Shown here piece by piece: positions 11,290 through 20,967 of a stretch of DNA of 64,000 bases (positions within the stretch are counted from its first letter, which is position 1; each line of letters starts with the position of its first letter). The position numbers and the translations under genes were made by a program. The stretch spans positions 62,001 through 126,000 of the forward strand of contig NZ_VZOW01000009.1 in assembly GCF_008801835.1 (NCBI RefSeq), written 5' to 3'. Below the pieces are notes generated by a model. That model had not been told where the DNA came from. It ran no database searches and worked only from the letters and a program-made list of their open reading frames with translations. Origin of the DNA: Cupriavidus pauculus (lineage in GTDB: Bacteria > Pseudomonadota > Gammaproteobacteria > Burkholderiales > Burkholderiaceae).

Positions 11290-12693
11290 ATGAGAGAAGT
11301 GCCCGCCATGTCCACGGTGTTCGACGCCATGCGCGCCGCGTCACGTCACGACCAATCGCCGACGTGGGATGTGCGCGCCGACCGGCTGCGCCGGCTCAAG
11401 CGGCTGGTGCGCGATCACCACGAAGCGATCGCCGCGGCCATCAACGCCGATTTCACGAATCGGCCGCGTCAGGAAACCGCGCTGCTGGAAGTGTTTCCCA
11501 GCCTGGCCGGTATCGATGACGCACTGCGGCATGGCAAGCGCTGGATGCGCGTGCGGCGCGCCCGCACGGGCCTGTGGTTCAGGCCCGGCAAATCGCGTCT
11601 GATGCCGCAGCCGCTGGGCGTGATCGGCATCGTGGTGCCCTGGAATTACCCGCTCTATCTGACCATCGGGCCGCTGACCGGCGCGCTGGTGGCCGGCAAT
11701 CGCGCGATGGTGAAGCTGTCGGAATACACACCGCGCTTTTCCGAACTGTTCGCGCAACTGGTGCAGGCGACGTTTGCGCCGGACGAAGTGGCCGTGGTCA
11801 ATGGCGATGCGGAGGTGGCCGCGGTCTTCAGCGCGCTGCCCTTCGACCATCTGCTGTTCACGGGATCGACCAACGTCGGCCATCACGTGATGAAGGCCGC
11901 GGCGGCCAACCTGACGCCGGTGACGCTGGAGCTGGGCGGCAAGTCGCCGGCGATCGTGGGGCCCGGCGCCGATTTCGAGCGCGCCGTCGAACGCATTCTG
12001 GTCGGCAAACTGCTCAACGCCGGGCAGACCTGCATCGCGCCGGACTACGTGATGGTGCAAGCCGAGCAGCGCGACCGCTTCGTGGACGCCGCGCGGCGCG
12101 TGGCCGGCCGACTCTATCCCGATATCGCGCGCAATGCCGACTACACCAGCATCATCAGCCCACGTCACTTTGACCGTCTGGTGTCGATGATCGACGCCGC
12201 AGGCGCGGCCGGCGCGCGCGTCGTGCCGCTGACCGACGCCGCGCCGGACGCCGCCGCGCGCCGTCTGCCGCCCGTGTTGCTGACCGATGTGCCCGATGAT
12301 GTCCGGGCGATGCAGGAGGAAATCTTCGGACCGGTGCTGCCCGTGGTGACGTATCGCACCGTGGACGAGGCGATTGCCTTCGTCAATGCGCGCCCGCGCC
12401 CGCTGGCGCTCTACGTGTTCGACAAGCGCGGCGATGTGGTCGATCGCGTGATGCGGCAGACCGTGGCCGGTGGCGTAACCGTCAACGACACGCTGTTCCA
12501 TATCGCCCAGGACGACCTGCCGTTTGGCGGCGTCGGCCCGAGCGGCATGGGCGTGTATCACGGCGAGGCTGGTTTCGAGACGTTTTCGAAGCTCAAGCCG
12601 GTGTTCCATCAAGCCGGCCTAAATGGCGCGGGGCTGCTGAAACCGCCCTACGGCAAACGGTTCGAATCGATGCTGAAGATGCTGATGCGCTGA
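11290..12693 (+). CDS. Aldehyde dehydrogenase (coniferyl-aldehyde-dehydrogenase-like)
   Basis: A 467-residue NAD(P)-dependent aldehyde dehydrogenase. Visible elements are VPWNYPLYLTIGPL (cofactor and active-site region), FTGSTNVG, the general base E214 in LELGGKSPA and the nucleophile C248 in GQTCIAPDYV. The short linker and the FRPGKSRLMPQPLGV block resemble CalB-type long-chain or aromatic aldehyde dehydrogenases. The ATG at 11290 is chosen because AAGGAG lies 8 bases upstream; the frame is open further upstream and an ATG 18 bases later (MSTVFDAM) is an alternative. It probably works with the divergent GMC oxidoreductase. Confidence 0.92.
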   Translation: MREVPAMSTVFDAMRAASRHDQSPTWDVRADRLRRLKRLVRDHHEAIAAAINADFTNRPRQETALLEVFPSLAGIDDALRHGKRWMRVRRARTGLWFRPGKSRLMPQPLGVIGIVVPWNYPLYLTIGPLTGALVAGNRAMVKLSEYTPRFSELFAQLVQATFAPDEVAVVNGDAEVAAVFSALPFDHLLFTGSTNVGHHVMKAAAANLTPVTLELGGKSPAIVGPGADFERAVERILVGKLLNAGQTCIAPDYVMVQAEQRDRFVDAARRVAGRLYPDIARNADYTSIISPRHFDRLVSMIDAAGAAGARVVPLTDAAPDAAARRLPPVLLTDVPDDVRAMQEEIFGPVLPVVTYRTVDEAIAFVNARPRPLALYVFDKRGDVVDRVMRQTVAGGVTVNDTLFHIAQDDLPFGGVGPSGMGVYHGEAGFETFSKLKPVFHQAGLNGAGLLKPPYGKRFESMLKMLMR

Positions 12694-12769
12694 ATCGCCG
12701 GCCGCCTGCGCCACTTGCGGCGCGTGGCGCCCATGCGGCACATGCGGCGGACCGGAGGCAAGAACCGCC

Positions 12770-13657
12770 TCAGGCGGCCAGCATCGGCTTGCCCAGCATG
12801 CGCGACAGCACCGCTTCCGGCGAATGGGTGCGGTCGGCGATGGCGGCCGGATCGAGATAGATCGTCTGCTCCATCATCGCGCGCCCGCGCATCGCCGCGT
12901 GCAACAGCTGGTCGCTGAACACGATCCACGTGGCGCCGGGCGGGAAATGGAATTCCTGCTGCGGCACCGTCTTCTGGTAATCGAGGTCCGCCTTGGCCAG
13001 ATCGTGCAACTGCAGCATGCGATGATCGTATTCGCTGCGCTTGCGCTTGGTGATGTGCAGCGTCTTCATCAGCCAGGCCTGGCCGGGCCACATGCCATGG
13101 GTTTTGGGCACGAAGCGTTGCGCGAAATCGGCAAACGGCTCGCCCACGCGCCAGACGCGCGGCGCTTGCGGATCGATGTTGTGGAACACGCGCAGCAGGC
13201 GCTTGCCCAGCATCGGATTGGACGGAAAGGAATCGACGTGCAGGCGCGTGTCGTCCTTGCGCCAGCTCACCGGGCGTCCGGCAATCTCGCTCGGCCGCAG
13301 CGACGTGCCCGCGCGCGTCATGTGCGGCAGGTATTCCGGCAGCAGCGCGCGAATCAGCGCCTCGCTCGATTCGGCATAGCGGCGGATCAGGTTGTACAGA
13401 TCGGTCAGGTCCTGCTGGCTGCCCGCCGCGCCGCGCACCGCATGCTCGTTGGCGCGCAGGTTGATGTTCTTGGATTTGCCGTCCGAATAGCGCGAATCGA
13501 GAAACCGTTCCTCGCCGGCCTGGAAGTGGAAATGCAGGTTGGGGAAATACAGCACGGCGCCCTGCTCCAGCTCGCGCCGCAGTGTGGCGCGCGTTTCGGG
13601 CGATACCTCGGGAGACCAGTCGGTGTACGGCTGGGTGCGGATCAGGTCCAGGGCCAT
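12770..13657 (-). CDS. kdoO: Kdo hydroxylase (Fe(II)/2-oxoglutarate dioxygenase)
   Basis: KdoO hydroxylates carbon 3 of Kdo in the lipid A inner core, producing the Ko form found in Burkholderia and Yersinia LPS. The 295-residue length is typical. The iron-binding H140-x-D142 motif sits in RLHVDSFPSNPMLGKR, and a distal histidine is in SDQLLHAAMRGRAMME, followed by the arginine expected to hold 2-oxoglutarate. It lies downstream of metK beyond a terminator and close to two lipid A acyltransferases, which supports an LPS role. The ATG is at 13657. Confidence 0.88.
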   Translation of the reverse strand: MALDLIRTQPYTDWSPEVSPETRATLRRELEQGAVLYFPNLHFHFQAGEERFLDSRYSDGKSKNINLRANEHAVRGAAGSQQDLTDLYNLIRRYAESSEALIRALLPEYLPHMTRAGTSLRPSEIAGRPVSWRKDDTRLHVDSFPSNPMLGKRLLRVFHNIDPQAPRVWRVGEPFADFAQRFVPKTHGMWPGQAWLMKTLHITKRKRSEYDHRMLQLHDLAKADLDYQKTVPQQEFHFPPGATWIVFSDQLLHAAMRGRAMMEQTIYLDPAAIADRTHSPEAVLSRMLGKPMLAA

Positions 13658-13730
13658 GGCGGTTTTGCGTGAAATCGGTCTGCCCGGATTCTACCCGCAT
13701 GCAAGCCAGGCCCCGCTGGCGCGCCGTCAA

Positions 13731-13769
13731 CAAAAACCCCCGCGCGGTCCGTCGGACCGGCGGGGTTTT
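13731..13769 (-). terminator. Intrinsic terminator after metK
   Basis: On the minus strand CCCCGCCGGTCC pairs with GGACCGCGCGGGG across a short loop and is followed by a T-rich run (GTTTTTG). It lies 20-58 bases beyond the metK stop and before kdoO, so kdoO should have its own promoter. Confidence 0.85.
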
Positions 13770-13788
13770 CCGTCAATGCGGGCGAAGC

Positions 13789-14952
13789 TTACAGGCCGGC
13801 CGCGGCGCGCAGGGCGGCCGCCTTGTCGGTGGCTTCCCACGAGAACTCGGGCTCTTCACGGCCAAAGTGACCGTAGGCGGCGCTCTTCTCGTAGATCGGG
13901 CGCAGCAGGTCCAGCATCTGGACGATGCCCTTCGGACGCAGGTCGAAATGCTCCTGCACCAGTTCGGCGATCTTCGCGTCCGAGATCTTGCCGGTGCCTT
14001 CCGTGTACACGGTGACGTTGATCGGACGGGCCACGCCGATCGCGTAGCTCACCTGCACCTGGCACTGGCGCGCCAGGCCGGCGGCCACCACGTTCTTGGC
14101 CACGTAGCGCGCGGCGTAGGCGGCCGAGCGGTCAACCTTGGACGGATCCTTGCCCGAGAACGCGCCGCCGCCATGCGGCGATGCACCGCCGTAGGTGTCG
14201 ACGATGATCTTGCGGCCGGTCAGGCCGCAGTCGCCCTGCGGGCCACCGATCACGAAACGGCCGGTCGGATTCACCAGGTACTTGGTTTCCTTGAGCATGT
14301 CGGCCGGCAGCACCGGCTTGATGATCTCTTCGATCACGGCTTCGCGGATCTGTGCCTGCGAGATGTCCGGCGCGTGTTGCGTCGACAGCACCACGGTGTC
14401 CACGCTATGCGGACGGCCGTCCACGTAGCGAACCGTCACCTGCGACTTGGCGTCCGGGCGCAGCCAGGGCAGGCGGCCGTCGCGGCGCAGTTGCGACTGG
14501 CGCTCGACCAGGCGGTGCGCGTAGTAGATCGGGAACGGCATCAGTTCCGGGGTTTCGTCGCAGGCGTAGCCGAACATCAGGCCCTGGTCGCCCGCACCCT
14601 GGTTCAGGTAGTCGTCCGAGGCGCGGTCGACGCCCTGGGCGATGTCCGGCGATTGCTTGTCATACGCAACCAGCACGGCGCAACCCTTGTAGTCGATGCC
14701 GTAGTCGGTGTTGTCGTAACCGATGCGCTTGATGGTGTCGCGTGCGACCTGGATGTAGTCGACGTTGGCCGTGGTGGTGATTTCGCCCGCCAGCACCACC
14801 AGACCGGTGTTGCAAAGCGTTTCGGCCGCCACACGCGCGTACTTGTCCTGCGCCAGAATGGCGTCGAGGACAGCGTCCGAAATTTGGTCTGCGACTTTAT
14901 CGGGATGGCCTTCGGAAACGGATTCCGAGGTAAAGAGGAAATCGTTCGACAC
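13789..14952 (-). CDS. metK: S-adenosylmethionine synthetase
   Basis: MetK makes SAM from methionine and ATP. The length of 387 residues matches the family. Visible motifs are [19 protein letters not shown] at the N-terminus, the signature [12 protein letters not shown] and [16 protein letters not shown]. The start is taken as GTG at 14952 (reading [10 protein letters not shown]), with GGAGA 9 bases upstream; a TTG two codons earlier would lie too close to that site. The transcript leader resembles a SAM-II-type riboswitch (see 15003-15080), which would give feedback control by the product. Confidence 0.97.
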   Translation of the reverse strand: MSNDFLFTSESVSEGHPDKVADQISDAVLDAILAQDKYARVAAETLCNTGLVVLAGEITTTANVDYIQVARDTIKRIGYDNTDYGIDYKGCAVLVAYDKQSPDIAQGVDRASDDYLNQGAGDQGLMFGYACDETPELMPFPIYYAHRLVERQSQLRRDGRLPWLRPDAKSQVTVRYVDGRPHSVDTVVLSTQHAPDISQAQIREAVIEEIIKPVLPADMLKETKYLVNPTGRFVIGGPQGDCGLTGRKIIVDTYGGASPHGGGAFSGKDPSKVDRSAAYAARYVAKNVVAAGLARQCQVQVSYAIGVARPINVTVYTEGTGKISDAKIAELVQEHFDLRPKGIVQMLDLLRPIYEKSAAYGHFGREEPEFSWEATDKAAALRAAAGL

Positions 14953-15002
14953 GATCAAGTTTCTCCAGATTGGCTATTGCGTGCCACCCTTCGAGATCGT
15001 GC

Positions 15003-15080
15003 GGCGACGCTTTAGCGGTATTTTCAAGCCACCCGGGTAGAGCGGCATCGCCCCGCAAGTTGTCAGTTAACTCGGCGATG
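15003..15080 (-). promoter_or_regulatory. Candidate SAM-II-type riboswitch in the metK leader
   Basis: On the minus strand CGCC (15074-15077) pairs with GGCG (15049-15052) around a 21-base loop that begins GAGTTAACTG and ends CTTGCGG. A small hairpin follows (GCCGC with GTGGC), then AAATACCGCTAAAG (15010-15023). The same order and very similar blocks (GATTTGA.. CTTGCG, AAATGCGGCTAAAG) occur in the metX leader of this window, and the CTTGC and GCTAAA boxes are hallmarks of SAM-II aptamers. It starts right at the predicted transcription start. No terminator lies between it and the GTG, so translational control is likely. Identity is inferred from the pattern. Confidence 0.6.
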
Positions 15081-15086
15081 GCAGGT

Positions 15087-15092
15087 ATTATA
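15087..15092 (-). promoter_or_regulatory. Probable metK promoter -10 box
   Basis: A perfect TATAAT on the minus strand, with only a weak -35 (TGCAAC, 16-base spacer). Transcription would start near 15080, exactly at the 5' edge of the candidate SAM aptamer. Confidence 0.6.
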
Positions 15093-15276
15093 CGCGGCTG
15101 CCGCGTTCGTTGCAGCGCGCCAATGATGGCAAAGCCACACTCCGGATTGGCCCGGGTTGCGCGGACCTGTTCCCGGGTCGATCGGCCGCGCGCCTGCGGG
15201 CTTCCGGTCTGGAGAATCCGGGCCGCACGGCGCTCTGGTTTGGTATTGCCCCCGGATAAATGTCCCTTACGTTGCC

Positions 15277-16173
15277 ATGACTTTTCTTTTCTGGCTCATC
15301 TCCCGGCTGCCCCTGCGGGCGCTGCACGCCATCGGCGGCGCGCTGGGCCTGTTGGCCGCGCGGCTGCCGGGCCGCTACGGGCAGCGGCTCACCGAAAACT
15401 TCCGCCGCGCCTTTCCCGACGCCACCGACGCCATGCTCGCCGAAGCCGCGCGCCACGCCGGCCGGTTGATCATGGAGATGCCGTATTTCTGGAGCCGCAA
15501 GACGATCACCGTCCGCACCGACAATTTCGACGATCACCTCTGGCCCGAACTGGCGCGCCTGGAGGCCGCGGGCAAAGGTGTGATCGTATTGACGCCGCAC
15601 CTGGGCTGCTTCGAAGTCCTGCCGTTGTCCTACGCACGCCTGCGCCGCGTGACGGCAATGTTCAAGCCGCCGCATCAGCCGTGGCTGCGCGAATTCGTCG
15701 AACGGATGCGCACCCGGCCCAACATGGCGATGGCGCCAGCCACGCCGCGCGGCGTTCGCATGCTGGTCAAGGCGCTCAAGCGCGGCGAAGCCGCCGGCAT
15801 CCTGCCCGACCAGGTGCCGACCGGCGGCGAAGGCACCTGGGCGCCGTTCTTCGGCGCGCCCGCCTATTCGATGACCCTGGTGCACCGCCTGCAGCAACTG
15901 ACCCGGGCGCCGGTGGTAATGGTCTACGCTGAGCGCCTGCCGCGCGGTGCCGGCTATCGCGGCCATCTGCGCATACTGTGCGACGGCGGCATGCTGCCGG
16001 ACGACCCGGCCGCGGCCTCGGCCGTGATCAACGCGACGATCGAAGATCTGATCGCGATCGATCCGACGCAATACCTTTGGGGATATAACCGCTACAAGCA
16101 TCCGGCCGGCGCCGAACTGCCGCCGGAGACCCCGACCGCCATGCAAGCGGTATCCCACGACAATATCCAATGA
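15277..16173 (+). CDS. lpxL: LpxL/HtrB-family lipid A acyltransferase (first copy)
   Basis: A 298-residue inner-membrane lysophospholipid acyltransferase that adds a secondary acyl chain to Kdo-lipid A. An N-terminal membrane anchor (FLFWLISRLPLRALHAIGGA) precedes the catalytic HX4E motif in LTPHLGCFEVLPL. The conserved block GILPDQVPTGGEGTWAPFFG also fits the family. The ATG at 15277 is preferred over upstream in-frame codons because it places the anchor at the N-terminus. Its stop overlaps the next acyltransferase (ATGA). Which chain it adds (lauroyl or myristoyl type) cannot be told. Confidence 0.92.
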   Translation: MTFLFWLISRLPLRALHAIGGALGLLAARLPGRYGQRLTENFRRAFPDATDAMLAEAARHAGRLIMEMPYFWSRKTITVRTDNFDDHLWPELARLEAAGKGVIVLTPHLGCFEVLPLSYARLRRVTAMFKPPHQPWLREFVERMRTRPNMAMAPATPRGVRMLVKALKRGEAAGILPDQVPTGGEGTWAPFFGAPAYSMTLVHRLQQLTRAPVVMVYAERLPRGAGYRGHLRILCDGGMLPDDPAAASAVINATIEDLIAIDPTQYLWGYNRYKHPAGAELPPETPTAMQAVSHDNIQ

Positions 16174-17063
16174 GCCGCATATTTACCTGGCTTGGCATCG
16201 GCCTGCTGACGGTGCTGGGAAAACTCCCATACCCATTTGTTGCACGTTTTGGCGAGGCGCTGGGCGGCCTGCTCTACCACATTCCAAATCCCCGCCGCGA
16301 GGTAGTGCGCGCCAATCTGCGCCTGTGCTTTCCCGAGCGCACGGCAGAGGAAATCGACGCGCTCGCGCGCGAGACCTATCGCAAGGTGTTTCGCAGCTTT
16401 GCCGAAGGCGGCATTTTCTGGACCAGCGACGAAGCCAAGATGCGCCGCCTGGTGCAAATTAATGACCAGGCCAATCTGGTCGCGCTGGACGGCACGCCCC
16501 ATATACTCGTCACGCTGCATCTTTCCGGGCTGGAAGCCGGCGCGATCCGCCTGACGATGCACCTGCGCGATAACGTCGGCCGGTCCGGCGCCTCGCTTTA
16601 TACGGTGCAGAAAAACAAGCTGTTCGACGATTTCCTGAAGGTGGCGCGCGGGCGCTTCGGCGCGAATATGATTTCGCGTAACGACAGCGTGCGCAACATT
16701 CTCCGCGTGCTCAAGAAAGGCGAGGCGCTGCAGCTGATTTCCGATATGGATTTTGGCGAACGCGATTCGGAATTCGTGCCGTTCTTCGGCGTGCAGGCGC
16801 TGACGCTAACCGCAGTGTCGCGCCTGGCGCGGCTGGCCGGCGCCAAGGTGGTGCCGATCTTCACCGAGCAGTTGCCCGATTACAAGGGCTATGTGCTGCA
16901 CATTCTGCCGCCGTGGGAGAACTACCCCGGTGACAGCGTGACCGACGATACGCGGCGCATGAATGCATTTTTCGAGGAAGCGATCCGCCCGCGCGTGGCC
17001 GATTATTACTGGGTCCACAAACGCTTCAAGCATCGCCCGCCCGGCGAACCCGACATCTACTGA
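16170..17063 (+). CDS. LpxL/HtrB-family lipid A acyltransferase (second copy)
   Basis: A 297-residue paralogue of the preceding gene, with the same architecture: N-terminal anchor ([20 protein letters not shown]), HX4E motif in [13 protein letters not shown], then [18 protein letters not shown]. Two tandem secondary acyltransferases would complete penta- or hexa-acylated lipid A. Translation is coupled to the first copy through the ATGA overlap. dapF follows 14 bases later, so the three genes probably share a transcript. Confidence 0.92.
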   Translation: MSRIFTWLGIGLLTVLGKLPYPFVARFGEALGGLLYHIPNPRREVVRANLRLCFPERTAEEIDALARETYRKVFRSFAEGGIFWTSDEAKMRRLVQINDQANLVALDGTPHILVTLHLSGLEAGAIRLTMHLRDNVGRSGASLYTVQKNKLFDDFLKVARGRFGANMISRNDSVRNILRVLKKGEALQLISDMDFGERDSEFVPFFGVQALTLTAVSRLARLAGAKVVPIFTEQLPDYKGYVLHILPPWENYPGDSVTDDTRRMNAFFEEAIRPRVADYYWVHKRFKHRPPGEPDIY

Positions 17064-17077
17064 TTACAATCGTCGAC

Positions 17078-17944
17078 ATGAAACTCCAGTTCACCAAGAT
17101 GCACGGCGCCGGCAACGATTTCATCGTGCTGGACGGCATCAACCAGCAACTCGATTTGACCGACGCGCAGTGGCGCGCGCTGGCGAGTCGTCATTTCGGC
17201 ATCGGCGCGGACCAGATCCTGATCGTCGAAAAATCGACGCGCGACGATGTGGATTTCCGCTATCGCATTTTCAATTCGGATGGCGGTGAAGTCGAACATT
17301 GCGGCAATGGTGCGCGCTGCTTCGTGCGCTTCGTGACCGACAAAGGTATGACGGATAAGCGCTCGGTGCGCGTGGAAGTCATGAATGGCGTCATCACGCT
17401 GACGCTGCAGGACGACGGCCAGGTCACCGTCGACATGGGCGCGCCCGAACTGACCCCGGCGCGCGTGCCGTTCGTGCCCGAAGGGCTGCCCACCCGCGTC
17501 GAGGGCGACGACACGCTGTACGGCCTGGAAATCAACGGCCGCACCGAGTGGATTTCCGCGGTGTCGATGGGCAACCCGCACGCGGTGCAGGTGGTGGACG
17601 ACGTCGAGCAGTTTCCCGTCCTGCAGGACGGCCCGGTGATCGAGCATCACAAGTCGTTTCCGAATCGCGTCAACGCGGGCTTCATGCAGGTGGTCGATCG
17701 CCATGCGGTGAACCTGCGCGTGTTCGAGCGCGGCGCTGGCGAAACGCTGGCCTGCGGCACCGGCGCATGCGCGGCGGTGGTGGCCGGCATCCGGCGCGGG
17801 CTGCTCGATTCGCCGGTGAAAGTGCGCACGCACGGCGGCGACCTGAGCATCGCGTGGCAAGGCGAGGGGCAGTCCGTGCAGATGACCGGTCCGGCGACGA
17901 CCGTGTTCGAAGGGTCTATTGACCTCGCGGCGCTACCTGCCTGA
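17078..17944 (+). CDS. dapF: Diaminopimelate epimerase
   Basis: DapF interconverts LL- and meso-diaminopimelate for lysine and peptidoglycan synthesis, without a cofactor, using two cysteines. Both are visible: [10 protein letters not shown] near residue 75 and [12 protein letters not shown] near residue 227. The N-terminal [14 protein letters not shown] is the standard start, and 288 residues is normal. It lies 14 bases after the second lpxL-type gene; sharing a transcript with outer-membrane genes is a common envelope arrangement. Confidence 0.97.
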   Translation: MKLQFTKMHGAGNDFIVLDGINQQLDLTDAQWRALASRHFGIGADQILIVEKSTRDDVDFRYRIFNSDGGEVEHCGNGARCFVRFVTDKGMTDKRSVRVEVMNGVITLTLQDDGQVTVDMGAPELTPARVPFVPEGLPTRVEGDDTLYGLEINGRTEWISAVSMGNPHAVQVVDDVEQFPVLQDGPVIEHHKSFPNRVNAGFMQVVDRHAVNLRVFERGAGETLACGTGACAAVVAGIRRGLLDSPVKVRTHGGDLSIAWQGEGQSVQMTGPATTVFEGSIDLAALPA

Positions 17945-18016
17945 CCATGGGGCCTGTCCCGCCATCTGGCGGGCCGTGTGGAATGCGGGGTGCCCCACCC
18001 CGCCACCGGAGAGCCC

Positions 18017-18826
18017 ATGAGTCTGGACGATTTCCGCATCACCTCCGGCAAGCAATTCAAGCTTGCCAGCTTCGACCCCGGCAGCAAGCCGCTGTCCACG
18101 GGCAACAAGACTTCCGACAATGCCCATCTGACCGAGCTGAGCACCCAGCTCGACGCCTTGCAGGATATTTTCTACGCCGAGCACACGCACAAGCTGCTGA
18201 TCGTGTTGCAAGGCATGGATACGAGCGGCAAGGATGGCACCGTGCGCTCGGTGTTTCGCAGTTTCGATCCGCTCGGCGTGCGCGTGGCCAGTTTCAAATC
18301 CCCCACGCCCGAAGAACTGGCGCACGACTACTTGTGGCGCGTGCATGCCCAGGTGCCGCGCAAAGGCGAAATCGCCATTTTCAACCGCAGCCATTACGAG
18401 GACGTGCTGATTACGCGCGTGCACGGCTGGATCGACGAGCGCGAATGCGAACGCCGCTACAAACAGATCCGCGCATTCGAGCAAATGCTGGTGGAAACCG
18501 GCACGACCATCGTCAAATGTTTTCTGCACATTTCAAAGGACGAGCAGAAAAAACGGCTGGAAGAGCGTATTGCCGATCCACAGAAACACTGGAAATTCGA
18601 CATGCAGGATCTGGCCGAGCGCAAGTTCTGGAAGGAATACCAGAAGGCTTACGAGGACGCCATTGCCGCGACCGCCACGCCGGATGCCCCCTGGTATATC
18701 GTGCCGGCCGATTCCAAGAGCCACCGCAACCTGATGGTGGCTGAAATCCTCAAGGCGGTATTCGACACCATCAAGCCGGCATATCCCCCACCCAACCCTG
18801 CGCTGGCCAAAGTGGTGGTCGAATAG
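18017..18826 (+). CDS. ppk2: Polyphosphate kinase 2 family protein
   Basis: PPK2 enzymes use polyphosphate to phosphorylate nucleotides. This single-domain 269-residue protein has the Walker A GMDTSGKDGTVR near residue 70, a Walker B-like region IAIFNRSHYEDVL and a lid helix with conserved arginines (KKRLEERIADPQKHWKF). The compact length fits single-domain PPK2. Whether it prefers AMP, ADP or GDP is not readable. The ATG at 18017 follows GGAGAG. It is convergent with the patatin gene. Confidence 0.92.
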   Translation: MSLDDFRITSGKQFKLASFDPGSKPLSTGNKTSDNAHLTELSTQLDALQDIFYAEHTHKLLIVLQGMDTSGKDGTVRSVFRSFDPLGVRVASFKSPTPEELAHDYLWRVHAQVPRKGEIAIFNRSHYEDVLITRVHGWIDERECERRYKQIRAFEQMLVETGTTIVKCFLHISKDEQKKRLEERIADPQKHWKFDMQDLAERKFWKEYQKAYEDAIAATATPDAPWYIVPADSKSHRNLMVAEILKAVFDTIKPAYPPPNPALAKVVVE

Positions 18827-18863
18827 CGCGGGGCGATTAGGCGATCGGCGGCGGCCCACGGCT

Positions 18864-20207
18864 TCAGGTGTCGCCATTGCCGCGATGCACGTCGTGCGTG
18901 ACGAACGGTCGCTCGGCGCCCGGCATGGCCAGCCAATGCGGATGTTTCAGCGTGTCGCGAATATCGTCGAGCCCGCTGGACCAGTGCTCGTGCATCGTCA
19001 GCACGCCAAACTGATAATCCTTGGCGCTGCCCTCGAAAGTCTTGTCGCGATAAATCAGCTGGATGACGTTGCGGCGCGCGTCGCACGCATGATCGGCGGC
19101 GCGCCTGTACCAGGGATCGTCGCGTTTTGACGGCGGCACCAGCGCCATCACCTCGCTCAACATGCGGCGATAGTTTTGCTGTTCGCGCATGTAATCGGTA
19201 ATCGCGCGGGTGCGGCTCGAATACTGGATGTCTTTCTGACGCTCGGCCACATCCAGCAGGTTATGCGGCAGCTTGCCGCGCGCGCTCCATAAATCCACCT
19301 GGAAAATCAGCGCATCGCGGCGCGGCTGGGCGGTCAGCACTTCCTGCAACGGCGTGTTCGAAACCAGGCCGCCATCCCAGTAATACTCGCCGTCGATTTC
19401 GACCGCCGGAAATCCCGGCGGCAGCGCCCCCGACGCCATGAAATGCTCGGCGCGCAGCGTCATGCGGGTATTGTCGAAATAGGCGAAATTGCCGGTGCGC
19501 ACATTGACCGCGCCCACCGAGACGCGCATTTCCTTGGGCCGGTTGATGCGGTCGAAGTCGACAAAGCGTTCGAGCGTGGCCTTCAGCGGAGCGGTGTCGT
19601 AGTAGCTTGCGCGACCCGGATCCTCGCCGCGCGCCCACAGGTCGGCGATGCCGCGCGGCGTGAAAAAGCCGCGCTGGCCTTCCACCAGCGCCCGTGCGGC
19701 GTTCAGGCCATCGAACCAGACGCGGATCGGTTCCGGCCACAACGGCGCCGCCTCGGTCAGCAGGTCGAGCGGCAAGCCGGGCAGCCACGGCTGCGCGCAG
19801 ATGTATTCCCAGAACGCACGCAGTTGTGCCACGCGGGTTTCGGGCGGATTGCCGGCGATTACAGCCGCATTGAGCGCGCCGATCGAAATCCCCGCTATCC
19901 AGTTCGGATGGATGCCGCCCTCCGCCAGCCCCTGATAGACGCCGGCCTGATAGGAGCCAAGCGCACCGCCGCCCTGCAACACCAACGCGCGGATCGCATA
20001 GGCTTCATGCGCGGGGCCGTCGTGTGCCGGTTCATCCGCCGCGCAATGCTCGAGCGGCGGGCGGCCACGCGTGGCGGCCGACGCCGTGCGAGCCTTGGCC
20101 GGCGTGGCCGCATCGGGCGCCGAATCCTGCGGCGGCGCGCCCTGCTCGCCAATCTCGCGTTTGATCGCCTGCCGGTCCTGCTGGTCCTGCCGCCGCTTTT
20201 GCGCCAC
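18864..20207 (-). CDS. Patatin-like phospholipase with DUF3734-type C-terminus
   Basis: A 447-residue cytoplasmic lipid hydrolase. The oxyanion motif LQGGGALGSYQAGV, the nucleophile elbow GISIGALNAA (GXSXG) and the catalytic Asp in WDGGLVSNTPL form the Ser-Asp dyad. The C-terminal third, with RRMLSEVMALVPPSKRDDP, resembles the domain found in patatins linked to polyhydroxyalkanoate metabolism (tentative). A charged Ala/Gln/Arg-rich stretch of about 75 residues precedes the catalytic domain. The start is taken as GTG at 20207, because GGGGAG lies 7 bases upstream; starting earlier would overlap the pyrE terminator. Confidence 0.87.
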   Translation of the reverse strand: MAQKRRQDQQDRQAIKREIGEQGAPPQDSAPDAATPAKARTASAATRGRPPLEHCAADEPAHDGPAHEAYAIRALVLQGGGALGSYQAGVYQGLAEGGIHPNWIAGISIGALNAAVIAGNPPETRVAQLRAFWEYICAQPWLPGLPLDLLTEAAPLWPEPIRVWFDGLNAARALVEGQRGFFTPRGIADLWARGEDPGRASYYDTAPLKATLERFVDFDRINRPKEMRVSVGAVNVRTGNFAYFDNTRMTLRAEHFMASGALPPGFPAVEIDGEYYWDGGLVSNTPLQEVLTAQPRRDALIFQVDLWSARGKLPHNLLDVAERQKDIQYSSRTRAITDYMREQQNYRRMLSEVMALVPPSKRDDPWYRRAADHACDARRNVIQLIYRDKTFEGSAKDYQFGVLTMHEHWSSGLDDIRDTLKHPHWLAMPGAERPFVTHDVHRGNGDT

Positions 20208-20228
20208 GCCGATGCTCCCCTGGAAATG

Positions 20229-20253
20229 AAAACGGCCCCGAGCGGGGCCGTGT
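20229..20253 (-). terminator. Intrinsic terminator after pyrE
   Basis: On the minus strand ACGGCCCC, a GCTC loop and GGGGCCGT are followed by TTTC. It starts 7 bases after the pyrE stop and precedes the patatin start by about 20 bases, so the patatin gene probably relies on its own promoter or on read-through. Confidence 0.8.
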
Positions 20254-20259
20254 TTGCCG

Positions 20260-20937
20260 TCAGACGCCGTACTTCTGACGATAGGCAGCGACAGCGTCGC
20301 GAGAGTTCCCGAGCGCCGGGTCCTGCGAGGCATCGAGATAGGCCAGCAGATCCTTGAGCGTGGCGATGGCGATCACGGGCACGCCGTATTCGCGCTGCAC
20401 ATCCTGGACCGCGGAATGCGTGCCGATGTTGTCGGCCGTGCCGCTTTTTTCCATGCGATCGAGCGCGATCAGCACCGCGGCCGGCTCTGCCCCCGCGGCG
20501 CGAATCAACTGCATCGACTCGCGCACGGAAGTACCGGCCGAGATCACGTCATCCACGATCACAACCTTGCCGCTGAGCTTGGCGCCCACCAGCGTGCCGC
20601 CTTCTCCATGGTCCTTGGCTTCCTTGCGGTTGTAGGCAAAACCGACGTCGCGCCCCATGCCCGCCAGCGCTACCGCGGTGGCCGACGCGAGCGTGATGCC
20701 CTTGTAGGCCGGGCCGAACAGCACATCGAACTGCAGGCCCGAGCCAAGCAGGGTCTTCGCGTAGAATTGCGCCACCTGGCCGAGCATCGCGCCCTGGTTG
20801 AACAAGCCGGCGTTGAAGAAATACGGCGACTTGCGGCCAGCCTTGGTCACGAACTCGCCAAAGGACAGCACGCCCGCATCCAGTGCAAAGCGAATAAAGG
20901 ACTGGCTAAGGTCGTCCGGCGTGGTCTGCTGCGTCAT
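20260..20937 (-). CDS. pyrE: Orotate phosphoribosyltransferase
   Basis: PyrE makes orotidine 5'-phosphate from orotate and PRPP in pyrimidine synthesis. The 225-residue product carries the PRPP-binding motif [16 protein letters not shown] and the substrate region [11 protein letters not shown]. The ATG at 20937 (MTQQTTPDD) is used in preference to the in-frame GTG two codons upstream. It is divergent from xth with only 30 bases between the coding regions, so the two promoters must overlap each other or the genes. Confidence 0.96.
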   Translation of the reverse strand: MTQQTTPDDLSQSFIRFALDAGVLSFGEFVTKAGRKSPYFFNAGLFNQGAMLGQVAQFYAKTLLGSGLQFDVLFGPAYKGITLASATAVALAGMGRDVGFAYNRKEAKDHGEGGTLVGAKLSGKVVIVDDVISAGTSVRESMQLIRAAGAEPAAVLIALDRMEKSGTADNIGTHSAVQDVQREYGVPVIAIATLKDLLAYLDASQDPALGNSRDAVAAYRQKYGV

Positions 20938-20967
20938 TTTCACTCTCTGAATTCAAAATTTCCCGAG

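Noticed and set aside
14953..14958. TTG start for metK two codons upstream of the GTG
   Set aside because: The GGAGA ribosome site would be only 3 bases away; the GTG at 14952 has correct spacing and gives the standard 387 residues.
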